Below are positions 40,106 to 51,611 of a stretch of DNA of 64,000 bases, piece after piece (position 1 is the stretch's first letter; each line of letters begins with the position of its first letter). Both the position numbers and the translations under genes were made by a program. The DNA is from Monosporascus cannonballus (Eukaryota; Ascomycota; Sordariomycetes; Xylariales): positions 62,001-126,000 of the forward strand of contig QJNS01000093.1 in assembly GCA_004154925.1 (NCBI GenBank), in the 5' to 3' direction. The notes under the pieces are model-generated. The model did not search any database, was not told the origin of the DNA, and saw only the letters and a program-made list of their open reading frames with translations.

Positions 40106-42929
40106 AAAATTTACAATATAAGAATATACGGTATTAAATTAAAGACGAATTTCGGAAAAAAAATAATATTAATATTATGTATATTATTTTTTGATCGGCG
40201 GAATTCGCTAATAAGCCATCAATTATAATATTTGCCTTTTCGATTAAATACTTTTTATATTTTTTTAAAAAATGTTTATCGGCATTAAATTTTATATTAA
40301 AATTAAATTAATAATTATTTATTTTAATATTATAAGCTATAATATTTAATTAAAGTAAAATATTTTTTTGTTAAAATTAAATTTATCGGCCTTATAAAAA
40401 ATAATAAATTCGATATTAATTATTTAATATAATTAATGGTACCGTATTGTATAATATATTAAAGGTATAAATAAATTTAGGGTTTTTAAAAAAACGGTAA
40501 TAAATTCAAAATTTTTTATCGATAAAAATAATATCGATTAACGGTTAGTTATTATTTTTAATAAGGTTAAAAAAGTTATTCCAGAATAAAATATTAACAG
40601 TATTAAAAATATTTCTGATTCCGTAATTATCTGATAAAAAGATTTTATTTGGTAGGTTTTAATAAAAATTATACCGTTTAAAAATAATATATATAAATCA
40701 TATTTTTAAATTAAAAAATAAAATATTTACGAATTATTTGTTAAATTATTTGTATTATTAAATAACGTATTATTAATAAAACATAAAGAAAGATTTTCGT
40801 TAAAACATTTTTATTTATTAATATATCTTAATTAAGATCATACGGTATTTCCTTTATTTATCCGGCACGACCAAAATGTTTAGAAATTACGTTAGACGTA
40901 ATAAACTTAAATTTGGTAACGGTTAACCGGAAATATAAATATTTTATAAATTCGATAAATTTAGCTTTCGAAAAAAAGTTTTCGACCGAAAATTTCCGGG
41001 AAGTTTTATATACATTAAACGTTTTTGTTATAAATAATTTATATCGGACGCATAATTCCTATAAAAATAACGCAAATATGCAAATATTATATATATAAAA
41101 CATAAAAACTTCGAGAAAATAAAATCTTGTTCATTTTTAATATTATTATATTATTTTATTTAAAAATTAACGATCCGTTTTTAAAATTATTTATGTTTTA
41201 TACGTCCCGGTTATATAATCGGCTTAATAAATATATATAAATATAAATAAAAAATTTATTTATATATGAAATAAAATAAAAATAAAAATGAATTATTATT
41301 CTTTATCGTATAAATCAATTATTTTAGGTTAATTAGCTTATATTTTCCGAATATACCTAATTATTTTCAAATTATTATAAATAAGATAAAAATATTGCGG
41401 AAATTAATAAAAAAAAAATTTACATTTATATATTTTTTGGAAATTATTATAATAAATATTATAAGTATTGTTGATAATGCCTTTATTTTCGTTAATTATG
41501 TTTAACGAAATTAAATAGCGTTTATTATATAAAATATATTTTAATTTGGGAAAACCGGAAAAGTTTTATTAATTATATTTATAAAATATATTAATAAAAG
41601 CCAAAAATAAAAACCAAATAATATTTATTACGAATTTATAAAAAATATTAATTAACATAAAATATTATTATAACTTTTTATAAAATTATTTTATTTTATA
41701 ATATTAATCAGGCTGGAATATAAATTATTTTAATTTTTTTAAAGATACGATTAAAATACGAGGTAAAAGCAGTAATAATATATTATATAATAATATTGTA
41801 TCTAAATATTATATTATAAATATAATTTTAAATATTAAAATTATTATATTAAAATATAACATTACTTTATTATATTTAATTATATAACGTAGTAAATCAT
41901 AATTAAACTTATATTATTATAAAAAATTATACCGTTATTTTAATTTCGTTTATTAACTAATTTAGATTTTTATTTTATATATAATAATTTTTATAAATAT
42001 TTAACCTTTTTAATATGTCGATACTGTTTTGCAATAAACTCGAAAATAATATATATTTCCTTAATAAATAAGGCAAATAATTATTATTAATTTTGAAAAT
42101 TATTTTAACCATAATAATTCCAAATTTTTAAAAAGAAATACGTAAAAATATCCGGATAGTTATTATTATGAAATTATTTCGTTTTTCGTTTCGTATTATA
42201 TAATTATTATTTTTCCTTAAATAGGTAATTATTGTATTTAAAAACTTAAATTAATTAAAAAAATATATTTTTATAAAACGTTAATTTTCGTCTAAAATAA
42301 TATGAATTATTTTAATTTCAAGTAATAATTTTTAACGGGCGGCAAAATCTTGGCCCTTTTAAAAAAATATAAATTCACCGTATAATATATTATGGTATTT
42401 ACGTATAACAAAATTTTAATTAGCCAGAATCGAAAACTTTCGTTAATTTTCATATATTAATTATTTTTTGCATATTTTGTTTTTTAAAATATTAATTAAT
42501 CGGTTAATTTAAGTAATCGAATTATACGATTAAGTATTATTTTCGTAGATAACTTATTTACGAATAAAATTTTTAAATATTGTATTGGATTATTTATATT
42601 AATATGGAAATTTAATATATTTGTACGTATACTTTGTTTTAAAGGCGTGACGTAATAAGAATAAAAAATTCGGATTTGTCGTATTTTGAAAAAAAAGATA
42701 GTAACGTGATAAATTTATGTTATAGCTAATAAATACGTTCAGGTTTAAAAATAGCAAATAAGTTTTAAATAAAATTAAAATAATATTAATAATAAATTAT
42801 GTTCGAAATAATCGTATAAATATATGTATAATATTGTAAAAATAATTTATTATTAAATTATTTCAAATTTTCGTTTTTTTTAAAAAAGCAAAAATATTAA
42901 ACGAAAACGTTTTTGCGTAATTATAATTT

Positions 42930-43057
42930 AGGCCTTTCTGGCTCGTTACGGGCATTTGGGATTTGATTGGTTAATATTTAGCGTTATGGAGCGGTACTTA
43001 AGTGACTTTGAAGAAATTGGGAAAACGAGCCAGGGAGGCCTGAGCTAGCTGAGGTAA
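42930..43057 (-). repeat. Outer tip of right arm
   Basis: Reverse complement of the left tip at 13702-13835, ending ctgagctagctgaggtaa. Normal GC; about 10-15% differences from the left tip by eye, several of them RIP-type. Confidence 0.85.
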
Positions 43058-43400
43058 CCGTTTCCGAGGCTCTTTCTTAACTGGTTCATAATGGATCGAT
43101 AATTATGTTATCGTAGCCATAAAAGCATTACGGTCGCCTATTTCTCTGACCTTAAGAACGGCGAGGTTGTTTATTTTCCAAATGTTAATTTAGCTTTATT
43201 AACTATAATTTCTTTTTAAAAATATTAAAAAGATTTTTATACGTATATTAGCTTGTATTCAACGAGTATATCAAGTTGTAGATTTGTATGACGTATTTCG
43301 GATATATTCAAGCTTTTATATAGAATAAACTTTTTTTAGAAAAAACTTAATAATTTAAGTCGCGATATTCAAAATAAGCTTATTTTTTGCATAACTTTAA
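43058..43400. other. Stretch between two related terminal motifs
   Basis: The first 120 bp has normal composition, then AT-rich RIP-like sequence follows to 43390. No gene or family was recognised. Its position between two copies of the arm-tip motif suggests it is the sub-terminal part of a second related element. Confidence 0.4.
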
Positions 43401-43406
43401 CTTAGG

Positions 43407-43507
43407 GCTCGCTAGCTCGTTATGAGGATACGGCGTTTAATTGGTTAAAAAGACGAGTACATTAGTACATCGAAACGAGCTAGCGAGGCCTGAGCTACCT
43501 GAGGTAA
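43407..43507 (-). repeat. Second, diverged arm-tip motif
   Basis: Contains aggcctgagctacctgaggtaa-type end (finishing at 43507), one mismatch from the tip at 43040-43057. It has the same inner design: ggctcgctagctcgtt and aacgagctagcgaggcc facing each other. It is a related terminus in the same orientation as the right-arm tip, 450 bp beyond it. Confidence 0.75.
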
Positions 43508-43718
43508 ACTATGCATGCTGGCCTTTGGCGCATAAGAGCTGGCTTAGCCTACTGGCGCAGGTTTCGCAAGCCGTTATACGTTATCGGCCGGGGGCTTCGG
43601 CCCCCCCCGGGGGGGGCAGAGATGCCAGGTGGCGGTAATGTGGCGGCAGGTGTTGCCAAAACCTTCCAATTTGGGACGCGCTAAGACTTATTCTAAAGGA
43701 AAGAAAATTTTGGATACG
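43508..43718. other. Short GC-rich segment without recognised gene
   Basis: Non-RIP sequence between the second terminus and copia copy 1. Two overlapping open frames (43441-43638 plus, 43581-43793 minus) run through it and into the neighbouring repeats, so neither is credible as a gene. The clear feature is the G/C hairpin at 43590-43616. Confidence 0.5.
43590..43616. repeat. Very stable GC hairpin with TTCG loop
   Basis: GGGGGC-TTCG-GCCCCC at 43590-43605 is a perfect 6-bp stem with a UUCG tetraloop if transcribed. It overlaps a perfect C8G8 palindrome at 43601-43616. Such runs are exceptional in this AT-rich window. Function unknown. Confidence 0.6.
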
Positions 43719-43723
43719 ATAAC

Positions 43724-43888
43724 TGTCAGATGTAAGGGACATCAGTTGTGTGTATGTATTGATAACTAGTTGCAAGTGCTCTAGAACGCGCACTGCACTT
43801 TAAGGTAATCTAGTCCCGGAATATATATGTTCCGATCAAAGGGAATTTTCCGTATATATGGTGCTAAAGCATCCCTGGCTAACTGATA
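43724..43888 (-). repeat. Copia copy 1, 3' LTR
   Basis: 165 bp, only lightly mutated. Contains the landmark gcgcactgcactttaaggt and a palindromic ccggaatatatatgttccg, both shared by all four copia LTRs in the window. Confidence 0.88.
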
Positions 43889-44059
43889 TACCCCTTTAAC
43901 ACCTTAAAGCATTTACGATATTAACTATTATAACTCCTAAAACCATAATTATCCATTTTATTTTTTCCAGCGATTAAAATATTTTAATTAATTAATTCTT
44001 CCATAAAAGTTTTTTACAAAGTATTTTTCCGTTAATCGAAAATTTCCATAATATTTATT

Positions 44060-44290
44060 AATTTTAGTTACTTTTTAAAGTTTTTAAAAAAATTGCATAA
44101 TAAGGTTTTTGTTAAACCGTTAACTAATATATTGTCCGTAAACGTATAATTTATTTTAATTAAAGATTTTGTACAATTTAATATAATTAATAATTATATA
44201 TATTTATATGTTGCAATTTTGTTATTAATAACATAATATCCATATTAATAACCTATATTATTTATCGGTTATCGTATTATATATTTAACG
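44060..44290 (-). pseudogene. Copia copy 1 RNase H C-terminal remnant
   Basis: Minus strand reads QHINIYNY, stop, LY, stop, IVQN and, in a shifted frame further on, YTFTDNILVNGLTKTL followed by FKNFKK. This matches the end of Ty1/copia polyproteins (KHIDI-YHF-RE...YVPT-D-LADGLTK-L...F..FR..LG). It identifies the superfamily as copia, where RNase H is last, unlike gypsy. Confidence 0.75.
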
Positions 44291-44969
44291 GTTTTATATC
44301 TAAGGTAATTCTTAATTTTTTAATTAATCGAAAATTAAATAAACCTTTTTTTATAATCTTTATAAAAACAAATAATTCCGTTTTTATTATAAAAGTAATT
44401 ATCATATTTTACTTATTTGCTCGTTATTTCATTATTTTTTTCGGAATAACTTTATACCGTAAATTTAAAAGTTTTTCGGTCGATTATGTTATTTATAAAA
44501 AATGTTATTCCAAATATCCAATAAATTTTTATCCCCGAATTATAACGTTAATATTTTGATTGCCATTAAATATAATATAATTTAATTAATAGATTTATAA
44601 TATACGATATTAAAATTCAAATTAAATTAAGCAAATTAAAACACCCCAAAAAGTATATCGGATTATAAATTAACTGTTATAAAAAAATAGAACTGATTTT
44701 TTTTAATTTTTATTAACATGGCTTAAATAACCTAAATTAAGATTTGGCAATAACTTAATACTGATTTTAAATATTTTTAGGAAATTATTTAATTTTTTGA
44801 AAATATGAAATTAATTAACTTATTTATATAGTCGGATTAAAATAATTAGATTTTCTTAATGAATTTATCTTTAATTATTTTAACACGGAAAATTTTTATA
44901 AATTTTTATCATTTTCAAAATATACCATTTTTACATATATTAAATTAATTAATTAATGAGATCTTAATC

Positions 44970-45040
44970 CTTTTCGCTATATATTATAATAATATCGTCG
45001 ATAAAAAACAAAAACCTCTTAATAAATAAAATAATAAAAT
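44970..45040 (-). pseudogene. Copia copy 1 reverse transcriptase DD motif
   Basis: Minus strand reads FFIDDIIIIYSEKD at about 44985-45025, the catalytic double-aspartate motif of a retrotransposon reverse transcriptase. It lies upstream of the RNase H end in element order, as expected for copia. Confidence 0.6.
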
Positions 45041-47747
45041 TCCTAAAAAACAGAGTCAAATTTTAAGTTTTTAAATTTGCCACTAAAATCCTGTTATTAT
45101 ATTAAAAATAAATTTTTAATCCATATAATGCTTTCCTAATTAAGAAAATCTTATTACGTTAGGGATATCTTAAGGATATTTTTAAATATATTTTATAAAT
45201 AAATTAACATTTATAGAGGCGTTTTTACCATTATATTACTTAAATTTTCAATCGAATTTACCGCAATATCAATTAAAGTTCGAAATACCTTTTTAACGAA
45301 AATAATTACATATATATCGCCATAAGTAATTTTAACCTATTAATTAACTCGTACGATAAAATAAGCCTTATATTTTTAAAAATAATTATATTTATTAAAT
45401 TTATAAACATATATTTACATATACTTTAAAATCTATATCCTTTTAACAAAAAAACTAATTAACGGCTTTCCAAAATCACATTTCTTTATAGCTTTATAAA
45501 TAAATATTTTCGGCTTTGCAGAATATTTCCTTTAACGGGTATATACTTAGTTTTTTATAACTTTACGGCAATAACAATAAATTACGCTTATATACCAGCT
45601 TTTATAACCCAAATACCTTTTTATATGTTAAAATATTATTACTTTTCCGATTAAAATAACATATATTTCGAATAATTAACTTCCTTAAATTTTCGCAATT
45701 TACCGGCCGGTTATCGTCCGAATGTATAAAGGAAATTAAACATCCTATATTAAATACGGTTTCCCATACTTTATATTTATTTCAGATAATACTTTTTTAA
45801 TAAGGAATGCATAAAGAGCCTACGTTCACAACCCGTAAGATATTTTCGTTTTTTACAGTTATTTTGGGTTAAACAATACAAGAGGAAACCGAAATTATAT
45901 TTATTTTATCCGTCGGCATTATAATCATAATAATTATTAAAAAAATGTTAATAACGTTAATAGTCCAAAAAACTGAAATAATTCGAATATAACGGTTATA
46001 TAAGAATAATCAATGTTTTCCGAATAAACTTATTTTTTCTTACTTTATGTATATTTTACGTTAATACATTTTTAGAATTATTTCTTCGGTTTAGCCGGTA
46101 ATTAATTTATTTTATTTAGGTTTTCATTTTTTATATATCAATTAAGTAATTATTATTATAATTAAATATTTTTATTTATCGAAATAATATCTATAACTTT
46201 TTTTCTATAATATAAAAAAACTATCTTTTAAATTTTTAATATTACCTAAAAAAGTAACCTTTTTATTAAATTATATATTTCGAATAATAATAACCTTATT
46301 AATTAATAAGTTCCAAATTTCTTAAATATTCGTAAATCAGTAATTAAAATAATAATTAATTTACGTTTTAGCATTTAATTTTTAAAATTTTGATTTTTTA
46401 CAATAACAATTATTATAACGTAAGCCATATAATCGTAAATTCGTAAATAAGCTTATTAAAAATTTTGATTACATATTATAACGCCATTTTTATAGGTTAG
46501 GTAAATATAATAAATTTCGTATAAGTTTTGCCAAAAGAATATATATTTAAAAATATAGTTACGTATATATTTTACAGCTTTAAAAATATATATAATTAAA
46601 AACAAAAATACCTTAACGTAATTTCGTATCGTAATTACTTTTTCCTTAATGATACCTTTTTAACGTTTTATATCCCCGTTTTAAATTGATGTATATAATA
46701 TTAAAAATTTAAATTTAATATTAAAAAGAGGAAATTAAAATATATTTCGAAATTCATAATTTTTCTGACTTTCGTTATCATATTGAATTACCTATAAAAT
46801 GTTTTTTTTTGGTTATTCACAATCTTTAAAAATATCGAAATATTATAATTAATATATTTAATTTTCTAGTCTTAAATTATAAATTATAAATAAAATATAA
46901 GTATTTATTATTAATACATATAACGTATTTATATTTTTTAAGGTTTTCTTTAAAATTTATAAAATCGATAACGATTTTTTGTTCTAATCGGGATATTGTT
47001 TTTTAATTTGCGGTATATTAGTTTCTTAAATTTCGCCTTATTATATATTTGCCATTCGATTATTCTTAAATTCTTTACGCGGATTTTATTTTTATAAGAT
47101 TATAATTAAACGATTATTTCGAATCGTAAATATCTTAATTTTAAATATTATATAATGCCGTTATTCATTTGTAATAATTTCGTTACCCATAAATTAATAT
47201 TTTATTATAAATTATTAAAACTATATAAATAATTATTACGTTAATGGATTTAGTAATAAATTAATTAAATTTGTTTGTTAACGTAATAATTACTTAATTA
47301 TATTTATTTCGAATAAAAATATTAATTTATCGGTTATTTTATTGATAACACTTTTTTCGAAGTTACCGAAAAAATACCAAATTATATACGAAACTTTCGC
47401 AATATATTATATCGTAGAAAGGTAATATTTTCGTACAGCTAAAACTTCGAAAAACTATATTAATCTTTTTATACCTGTTAATCTGGACGAAACTATTATT
47501 TACGTACATCTCGTTGTTTTATACGATAAATTTAAAATTCAGAAATTTATTAATTAGGTTAAAAATATATAAATTAAACTTTAAGTCCAAAATAATTAAA
47601 CTTTTTAAATGGTAAAATAAAATATTTATGGCGTTACGTTAATCAGTAATTAAAAAATATGCTAATATTTGTTATACCGCTTTTAAAAATTAATCTATTT
47701 TCTATATAATTAGTTTTTCAATAATTTTCGATAAGCGGTCGATTTGT

Positions 47748-48098
47748 TGTGACGGCTAGGCGGTTTAACCAACTATTAAACCTTAAGTCGACGGGTTTAT
47801 GTTGGCAGGAGGATCGTGGGAATCTGAGCAATAGATACAGTAACGTATCACGTCTCGTAATGCCAAGGGTGCCTTGGGTAACGATGTTGTATTGCAAGCT
47901 GAAGCTATCTAGATTATGGAATTAATGAGCGTATATATCCTTCTCCTTTAGCTGGATCACCACCAGTAAGTTGGTGATCCGGCTCACTGGCTCACCACTA
48001 GTGAGCTGGTGATCCGTCACGTGACCTGATCCACATAGTTTTCTTGGCCTTCTCCGTTGCGACTGTTCCTGGAGGCCGTGGCTGGTCAGGTCGTACCA
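47748..48098 (-). repeat. Solo gypsy LTR of the element A family
   Basis: 351 bp reverse complement of the element A LTR, from tgtgacggctaggcgg to ggtcaggtcgtacca. Flanked by a 5-bp duplication TTTGT at 47743-47747 and 48099-48103. No internal region is attached, so it is a solo LTR left by LTR-LTR recombination. It is nearly free of RIP although the copia copy around it is heavily mutated. Copia copy 2 lacks it at the matching site (about 60685-60715). Confidence 0.93.
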
Positions 48099-49361
48099 TT
48101 TGTTCCTTTAAAAACTAATCGGCGGAAATTTGGTCTTAAATATATGTTACTACCTTATTGTTAAAACAGAATCCTTCTGAAAATATCTTAAAAAATATAT
48201 AATACTAATTAAATAATATATAATAATTAATTAAATAAGTTTTATAACGGGTACCTTATACGTTTAATTTTTAATACTTTCTCTTATTACTGTTTCGGTC
48301 CGTATAAGAACCTTTACGGTTACCTTATTTCGGCCTACGGCTTAAAATTCTTTCTTGCAGTTAAAAATTAATATTCTTAAGATTTTTTAAATTAAAATCG
48401 TTTTAATTAGAGACATTTATCAGTATCCCGTAAAACGTTAAAAACGTTATTTTAATATTTCTTATTGTAAATATAAAATAAGCCATAGTCCAATAATTCA
48501 GAAAATTAATTACCGTTTTTTGGAAGTTAATTGTACCGTTATCGATCTCGGCCTTTTTTATTATTTGGAAAATGGTAATCCATATTCTAATTATAAGGGC
48601 TAATAGTGTATATAGGTCGTTAACCTATACAATTATCGTTTTTGTTTCTGGAATACTATATCGTTATCTTAAGGCCATAATCTTTTGTTATTTTACGATT
48701 TATTCGTTTAACGTTTTGCCAGATTTTAAAACTTACATCAATATTTCGCGATATTTTCGTTAAATGTTGATCAAAAGTTTATTATTGTATACCTTACCGG
48801 ATTTGCCTAAGTTGGCGTATTATTTTTGTAAATTCTTCTAATTATTAAAAATATTAATTTTAAAACTTATTTCGTAAGGTCGTTAATATTTTTGCGAAAA
48901 GTATCGTATTTCCAATTTTTAAAGATATTTGCTGTAAAATTCTAATTATAAGCTTATTTGCTTTAAATCGTTATTTTAAAGGTATTTGTTAAATAACTGG
49001 TATAATTGATTTTTTTCGGTAATTTCTCCGGAAAATATAAATATTAATTCGTATTATATAGCGGATTCGTCTTTGTAAGTAAAAAACTATATTAAGTTTT
49101 ATAAGTTTAATAGGCCATTAAAGGTTTTAATTAAAATCGATAGAATTCCAAATATCGAACGCGTATACTTTATATTAGAATTCGTCTTTAAATCGAATTT
49201 AGTTTTTAGGTTCCTTATAAATAACGGAAGACGTTAACAGTACGGATATTATTATTATTATGAACATATTTCGATAATTATAACTGATGTATAGCTTATA
49301 TGGTTTTAGCAGTAATTAATTAATTAATATATGCCCTAATTAAGCGAATAGGATTTTTAAT

Positions 49362-49525
49362 TATTACATATAAGGGATATTAGTTATATATGTATATTAA
49401 TAATTAGTTGCAAATGTTTTAAACGCGCACTGCACTTTAAGGTGATCTAGTCCCGGAACATATATGTTCCGATCAGAGGGAATCTTCCGTATATGGGGTG
49501 CTAGAGCACCCCCTGCTAGCTGACA
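49362..49525 (-). repeat. Copia copy 1, 5' LTR
   Basis: 164 bp; the outer 100 bp (49425-49525) is nearly unmutated and ends ctgctagctgaca beside the ATAAC duplication; the inner 60 bp is RIP-mutated. Confidence 0.88.
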
Positions 49526-49530
49526 ATAAC

Positions 49531-49802
49531 CCTCGTTCATTACGTTCGCAAGCTCATTACGTTAAAACGAGGGCACTTGTAACTATCAGGCTATACCGGG
49601 CCTACTTAATTTTACGTACGGTTTGGTCCCTTGCGGCGCCTATCTATATACAGTTGTAAATACCCAGTTGATTGCTGCAATTGCGATCAAATCGCTAGTT
49701 GCCCTTTGGCGCAGCAGTGCCGGGTGCAGCGTAATAATTAATATTGAATTTCATTTTTGGAAAGGAGTTGTTCCCTGCTTCCCTAGCCAGCCCAAAACCC
49801 AA
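49531..49802. other. Start of the gene island, no gene found
   Basis: Balanced composition begins here. It holds a short inverted pair (ccctcgtt at 49530-49537 and aacgaggg at 49566-49573) around a direct repeat of cattacgtt. The 71-codon open frame at 49623 shows no family features and is not called as a gene. Confidence 0.4.
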
Positions 49803-49807
49803 CCAAG

Positions 49808-50043
49808 CAGGTGGTTGACACAAAAACTCGCGCGATGACCCAAATCAGTGAAAGACTTCGCAGGCGATTCCGATACCAAGCAGAATATACAGGAAATTGG
49901 AAAACTGGTACCTGCATAAAAGGAATAATTGAAAATAATTTGGAAGTCCCTGTATACGCCTATCTGTTGGAACCCATGAGTTATTATCTAAGGAGTTGTT
50001 AGACGGTTATTTGAAAGCGCGCGAATTTTGTGTCAACCACCTG
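49808..50043. mobile_element. MITE-like element, 236 bp, 18-bp TIRs
   Basis: The left end caggtggttgacacaaaa (49808-49825) is the exact reverse complement of the right end at 50026-50043; similarity continues as (a)ctcgcgcg / ttcgcgcg. Both sides carry CCAAG (49803-49807 and 50044-50048), a likely 5-bp target duplication. No transposase inside; the 63-codon frame over it is incidental. It is a non-autonomous DNA transposon whose superfamily is not clear from a 5-bp duplication. Confidence 0.8.
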
Positions 50044-50048
50044 CCAAG

Positions 50049-50230
50049 GCATAGCCCAAACTGTTTAGCGTCACTCTTTCATCAGCTGCAAATGGCCCAA
50101 GCATGTGCATGGGGAATCGGATTGGATCAGCCTTATGCCAGGCCGCATCCATCAGCACATGCCAATCACCAGTAGCATCATTAAGCCATAAAAACACGTT
50201 AGGGGCACAGATTGGAGCGGTCGAGCTGAG
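50049..50230 (-). pseudogene. Possible coding relic beside the MITE
   Basis: The minus strand is open for about 75 codons up to the MITE, without a start codon, and includes LWLNDATGDWHVLMDAAWHK and PIRFPMHMLGPFAADERVTL. It looks protein-like but has no known motif, and after the MITE the frame meets a stop within about 10 codons. It may be a transposon or gene fragment, or chance. Confidence 0.2.
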
Positions 50231-50880
50231 CAGCGCCCAGTGAACAGTGCCAAGGCTTGGCCTTTATCGCCCAGGCCCGGTTTCGGGAATTCGACATGGG
50301 CTCGATATTGAATGCTTAATGTGTTGGGGCCGGCGGGGTGCTGGGCTCACCGCGCAGTCCGTCATCGTATATCGTTCCACTGCTTTTGACTTCCGGATTC
50401 CGCATCGACATTTCCATAATTCTATGTAACTCGACCCTTTCTCAGGTTCCATGGCCAGACGGAACCCTTAGGTTTCGATTGAAATAGATAACCTTGATCA
50501 CCCACTTTTGGTCACATGCCAGATACATCTTTCACTATCTATTTGGCAGCGCTTAGGAGCAGCTACCGGCAAACGGTTTAAAGATTTGAGGACCCATAGC
50601 TTTCACGGCAACAGGGATAATATGCGTTCCAACGAATCGACCGTTTATTTCAAAGATAAAAATGCCAAAAGAGTGTTATAACTAGAAATAGGCCACGCAG
50701 TAGACGACCCCACATGAATGACCAAAAAGAAAGGAGTGTGTCTACTAAAAAAGCAGAGTTCAAGATAGCAGGGATACCGAGCATTCTGACGTGACGGTCC
50801 CTGCGGAGCGGGTTGTCTCCTCCTCATGGGCTCGTAGCAGACCTCAATGCAAGGCTTGGACAGGGTCGCGAACTGTAGCA
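50231..50880. other. Downstream flank of the DUF4360 gene, no gene found
   Basis: Balanced, non-RIP sequence. Several overlapping open frames of 60-78 codons exist on both strands, but none has a start, codon pattern or motif that sets it apart. Confidence 0.4.
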
Positions 50881-50881
50881 T

Positions 50882-51611
50882 CTATTTATGGCACTTCTGC
50901 CACTGAACGTAGAACCTGACGGTGAGCTTGCCGCTTACGGAGTCGACCTATTCAAAAGTTTAGCGTGGAAGGTTCGAAGACCTTAGGATGGTTGAACTCA
51001 CGGCAATGAGACCCTCCTTGTTGGTCGGGCTGAGGTTGCACTGGGTATTCATGTTCAGGATCGCGGTGCTACCGCCGCAGGGCGACCACGCGATGATGGA
51101 AGGGTCGGTCTGGAGGTCAAAAGGACCCTCGTACTTGCCCTTGAGGTTAAGGCCGAAGTTGACCGAGTCCCTCTGACCGGTGAAGGAGAAAGTGTTTGTA
51201 CAACGGCCATGTGCACCCTTGGCGATCTGGGCGAAGCCTTTCATGCTGGTCTCAAGGATGGAGAACCTAGATGTGTGATCAGTAAGCGAAGTTCCGGTGA
51301 GGTGGTCTGAAAGCAAAGGGGCTATCCTCGTACTGGAAACCAGAATCGAACTCCATGTTGATGGTGAGCTTGCAGTTCTTGCGATGGTCGGCGGCTTTGG
51401 TTTTTGGCCCTGTTTGGACGATGTACTCGGAGAAGGTGGCCTCGAATAGAGAGCCAGTAGCGTCAACCGTTACATCCGCTGTACCCTTGGGGCAGCCAGA
51501 TCCCAAAAGCTTGACGCTATGGACCTTGACCTTTTCGGGGGCCGGTGCGGGACTCGTTGGAACAGCGGCAACAAGGCCGAGGAAGAGGACTAGAGCAGAC
51601 GGCCAGTACAT
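50882..51611 (-). CDS. Secreted DUF4360-family protein, 3 exons, 202 aa
   Basis: Exons on the minus strand: 51334-51611, 51002-51266 and 50882-50947. Introns are 67 bp (GTACGA...CTAG, phase 2) and 54 bp (GTGAGT...ATAG, phase 0, branch site GCTAAAC). The start at 51609-51611 has A at -3 and opens a signal peptide (MYWPSALVLFLGLVAA, cleavage near 16), then a short Pro-rich linker. Conserved blocks: LLGSGCPKGTADVTVD (about 35-50), HRKNCKLTINMEFDSGFQ (76-93), GRCTNTFSFTG (113-123), WSPCGGSTAILNMNTQC (153-169) and KLTVRFYVQWQKC at the end. The six cysteines (40, 80, 115, 156, 169, 200) fit three disulfides. These are features of fungal DUF4360 secreted proteins, function unknown. Intact, with no RIP damage; a possible role in host or substrate interaction is inference from secretion and genome context. 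Confidence 0.93.

Larger units (their letters stand above)
24947..43057 (-). repeat. Right arm of giant inverted repeat, with element C inside
   Basis: Reverse complement of 13702-24207, running from the GC-rich inner edge (24947-25016) to the tip ctgagctagctgaggtaa ending at 43057. Element C plus its 5-bp duplication (7,282 bp) interrupts it at 25631-32912. Without C, the arm is about 10.8 kb, slightly longer than the left arm through indels. Composition, RIP pattern and reading-frame remnants match the left arm. Confidence 0.88.
43724..49525 (-). mobile_element. Ty1/copia retrotransposon, copy 1
   Basis: 5,802 bp (about 5,446 bp without the nested LTR and its duplication). LTRs lie at 43724-43888 and 49362-49525 (165 and 164 bp), starting TGTCAG and ending in TGATA/TGACA. 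Flanked by direct repeats ATAAC at 43719-43723 and 49526-49530. On the minus strand an AAAGGGGTA purine tract abuts the 43888 LTR, so this is the 3' LTR. Near that end the minus strand carries the copia-type RNase H C-terminus, and upstream a reverse-transcriptase DD motif. All frames are broken by RIP. Confidence 0.9.

Noticed and set aside
13702..43057. AT-rich region as mitochondrial DNA insertion
   Set aside because: It has RIP-type dinucleotide bias with retained CpG, nested LTR retrotransposons and no recognisable mitochondrial genes.
43441..43793. Two overlapping opposite-strand frames of 65 and 70 codons
   Set aside because: They run from the second terminus motif through a G/C hairpin into the copia LTR; low-complexity Pro/Gly runs, no coding features.
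48572..48763. 63-codon plus-strand open frame
   Set aside because: It is inside copia copy 1 and antisense to its coding direction.
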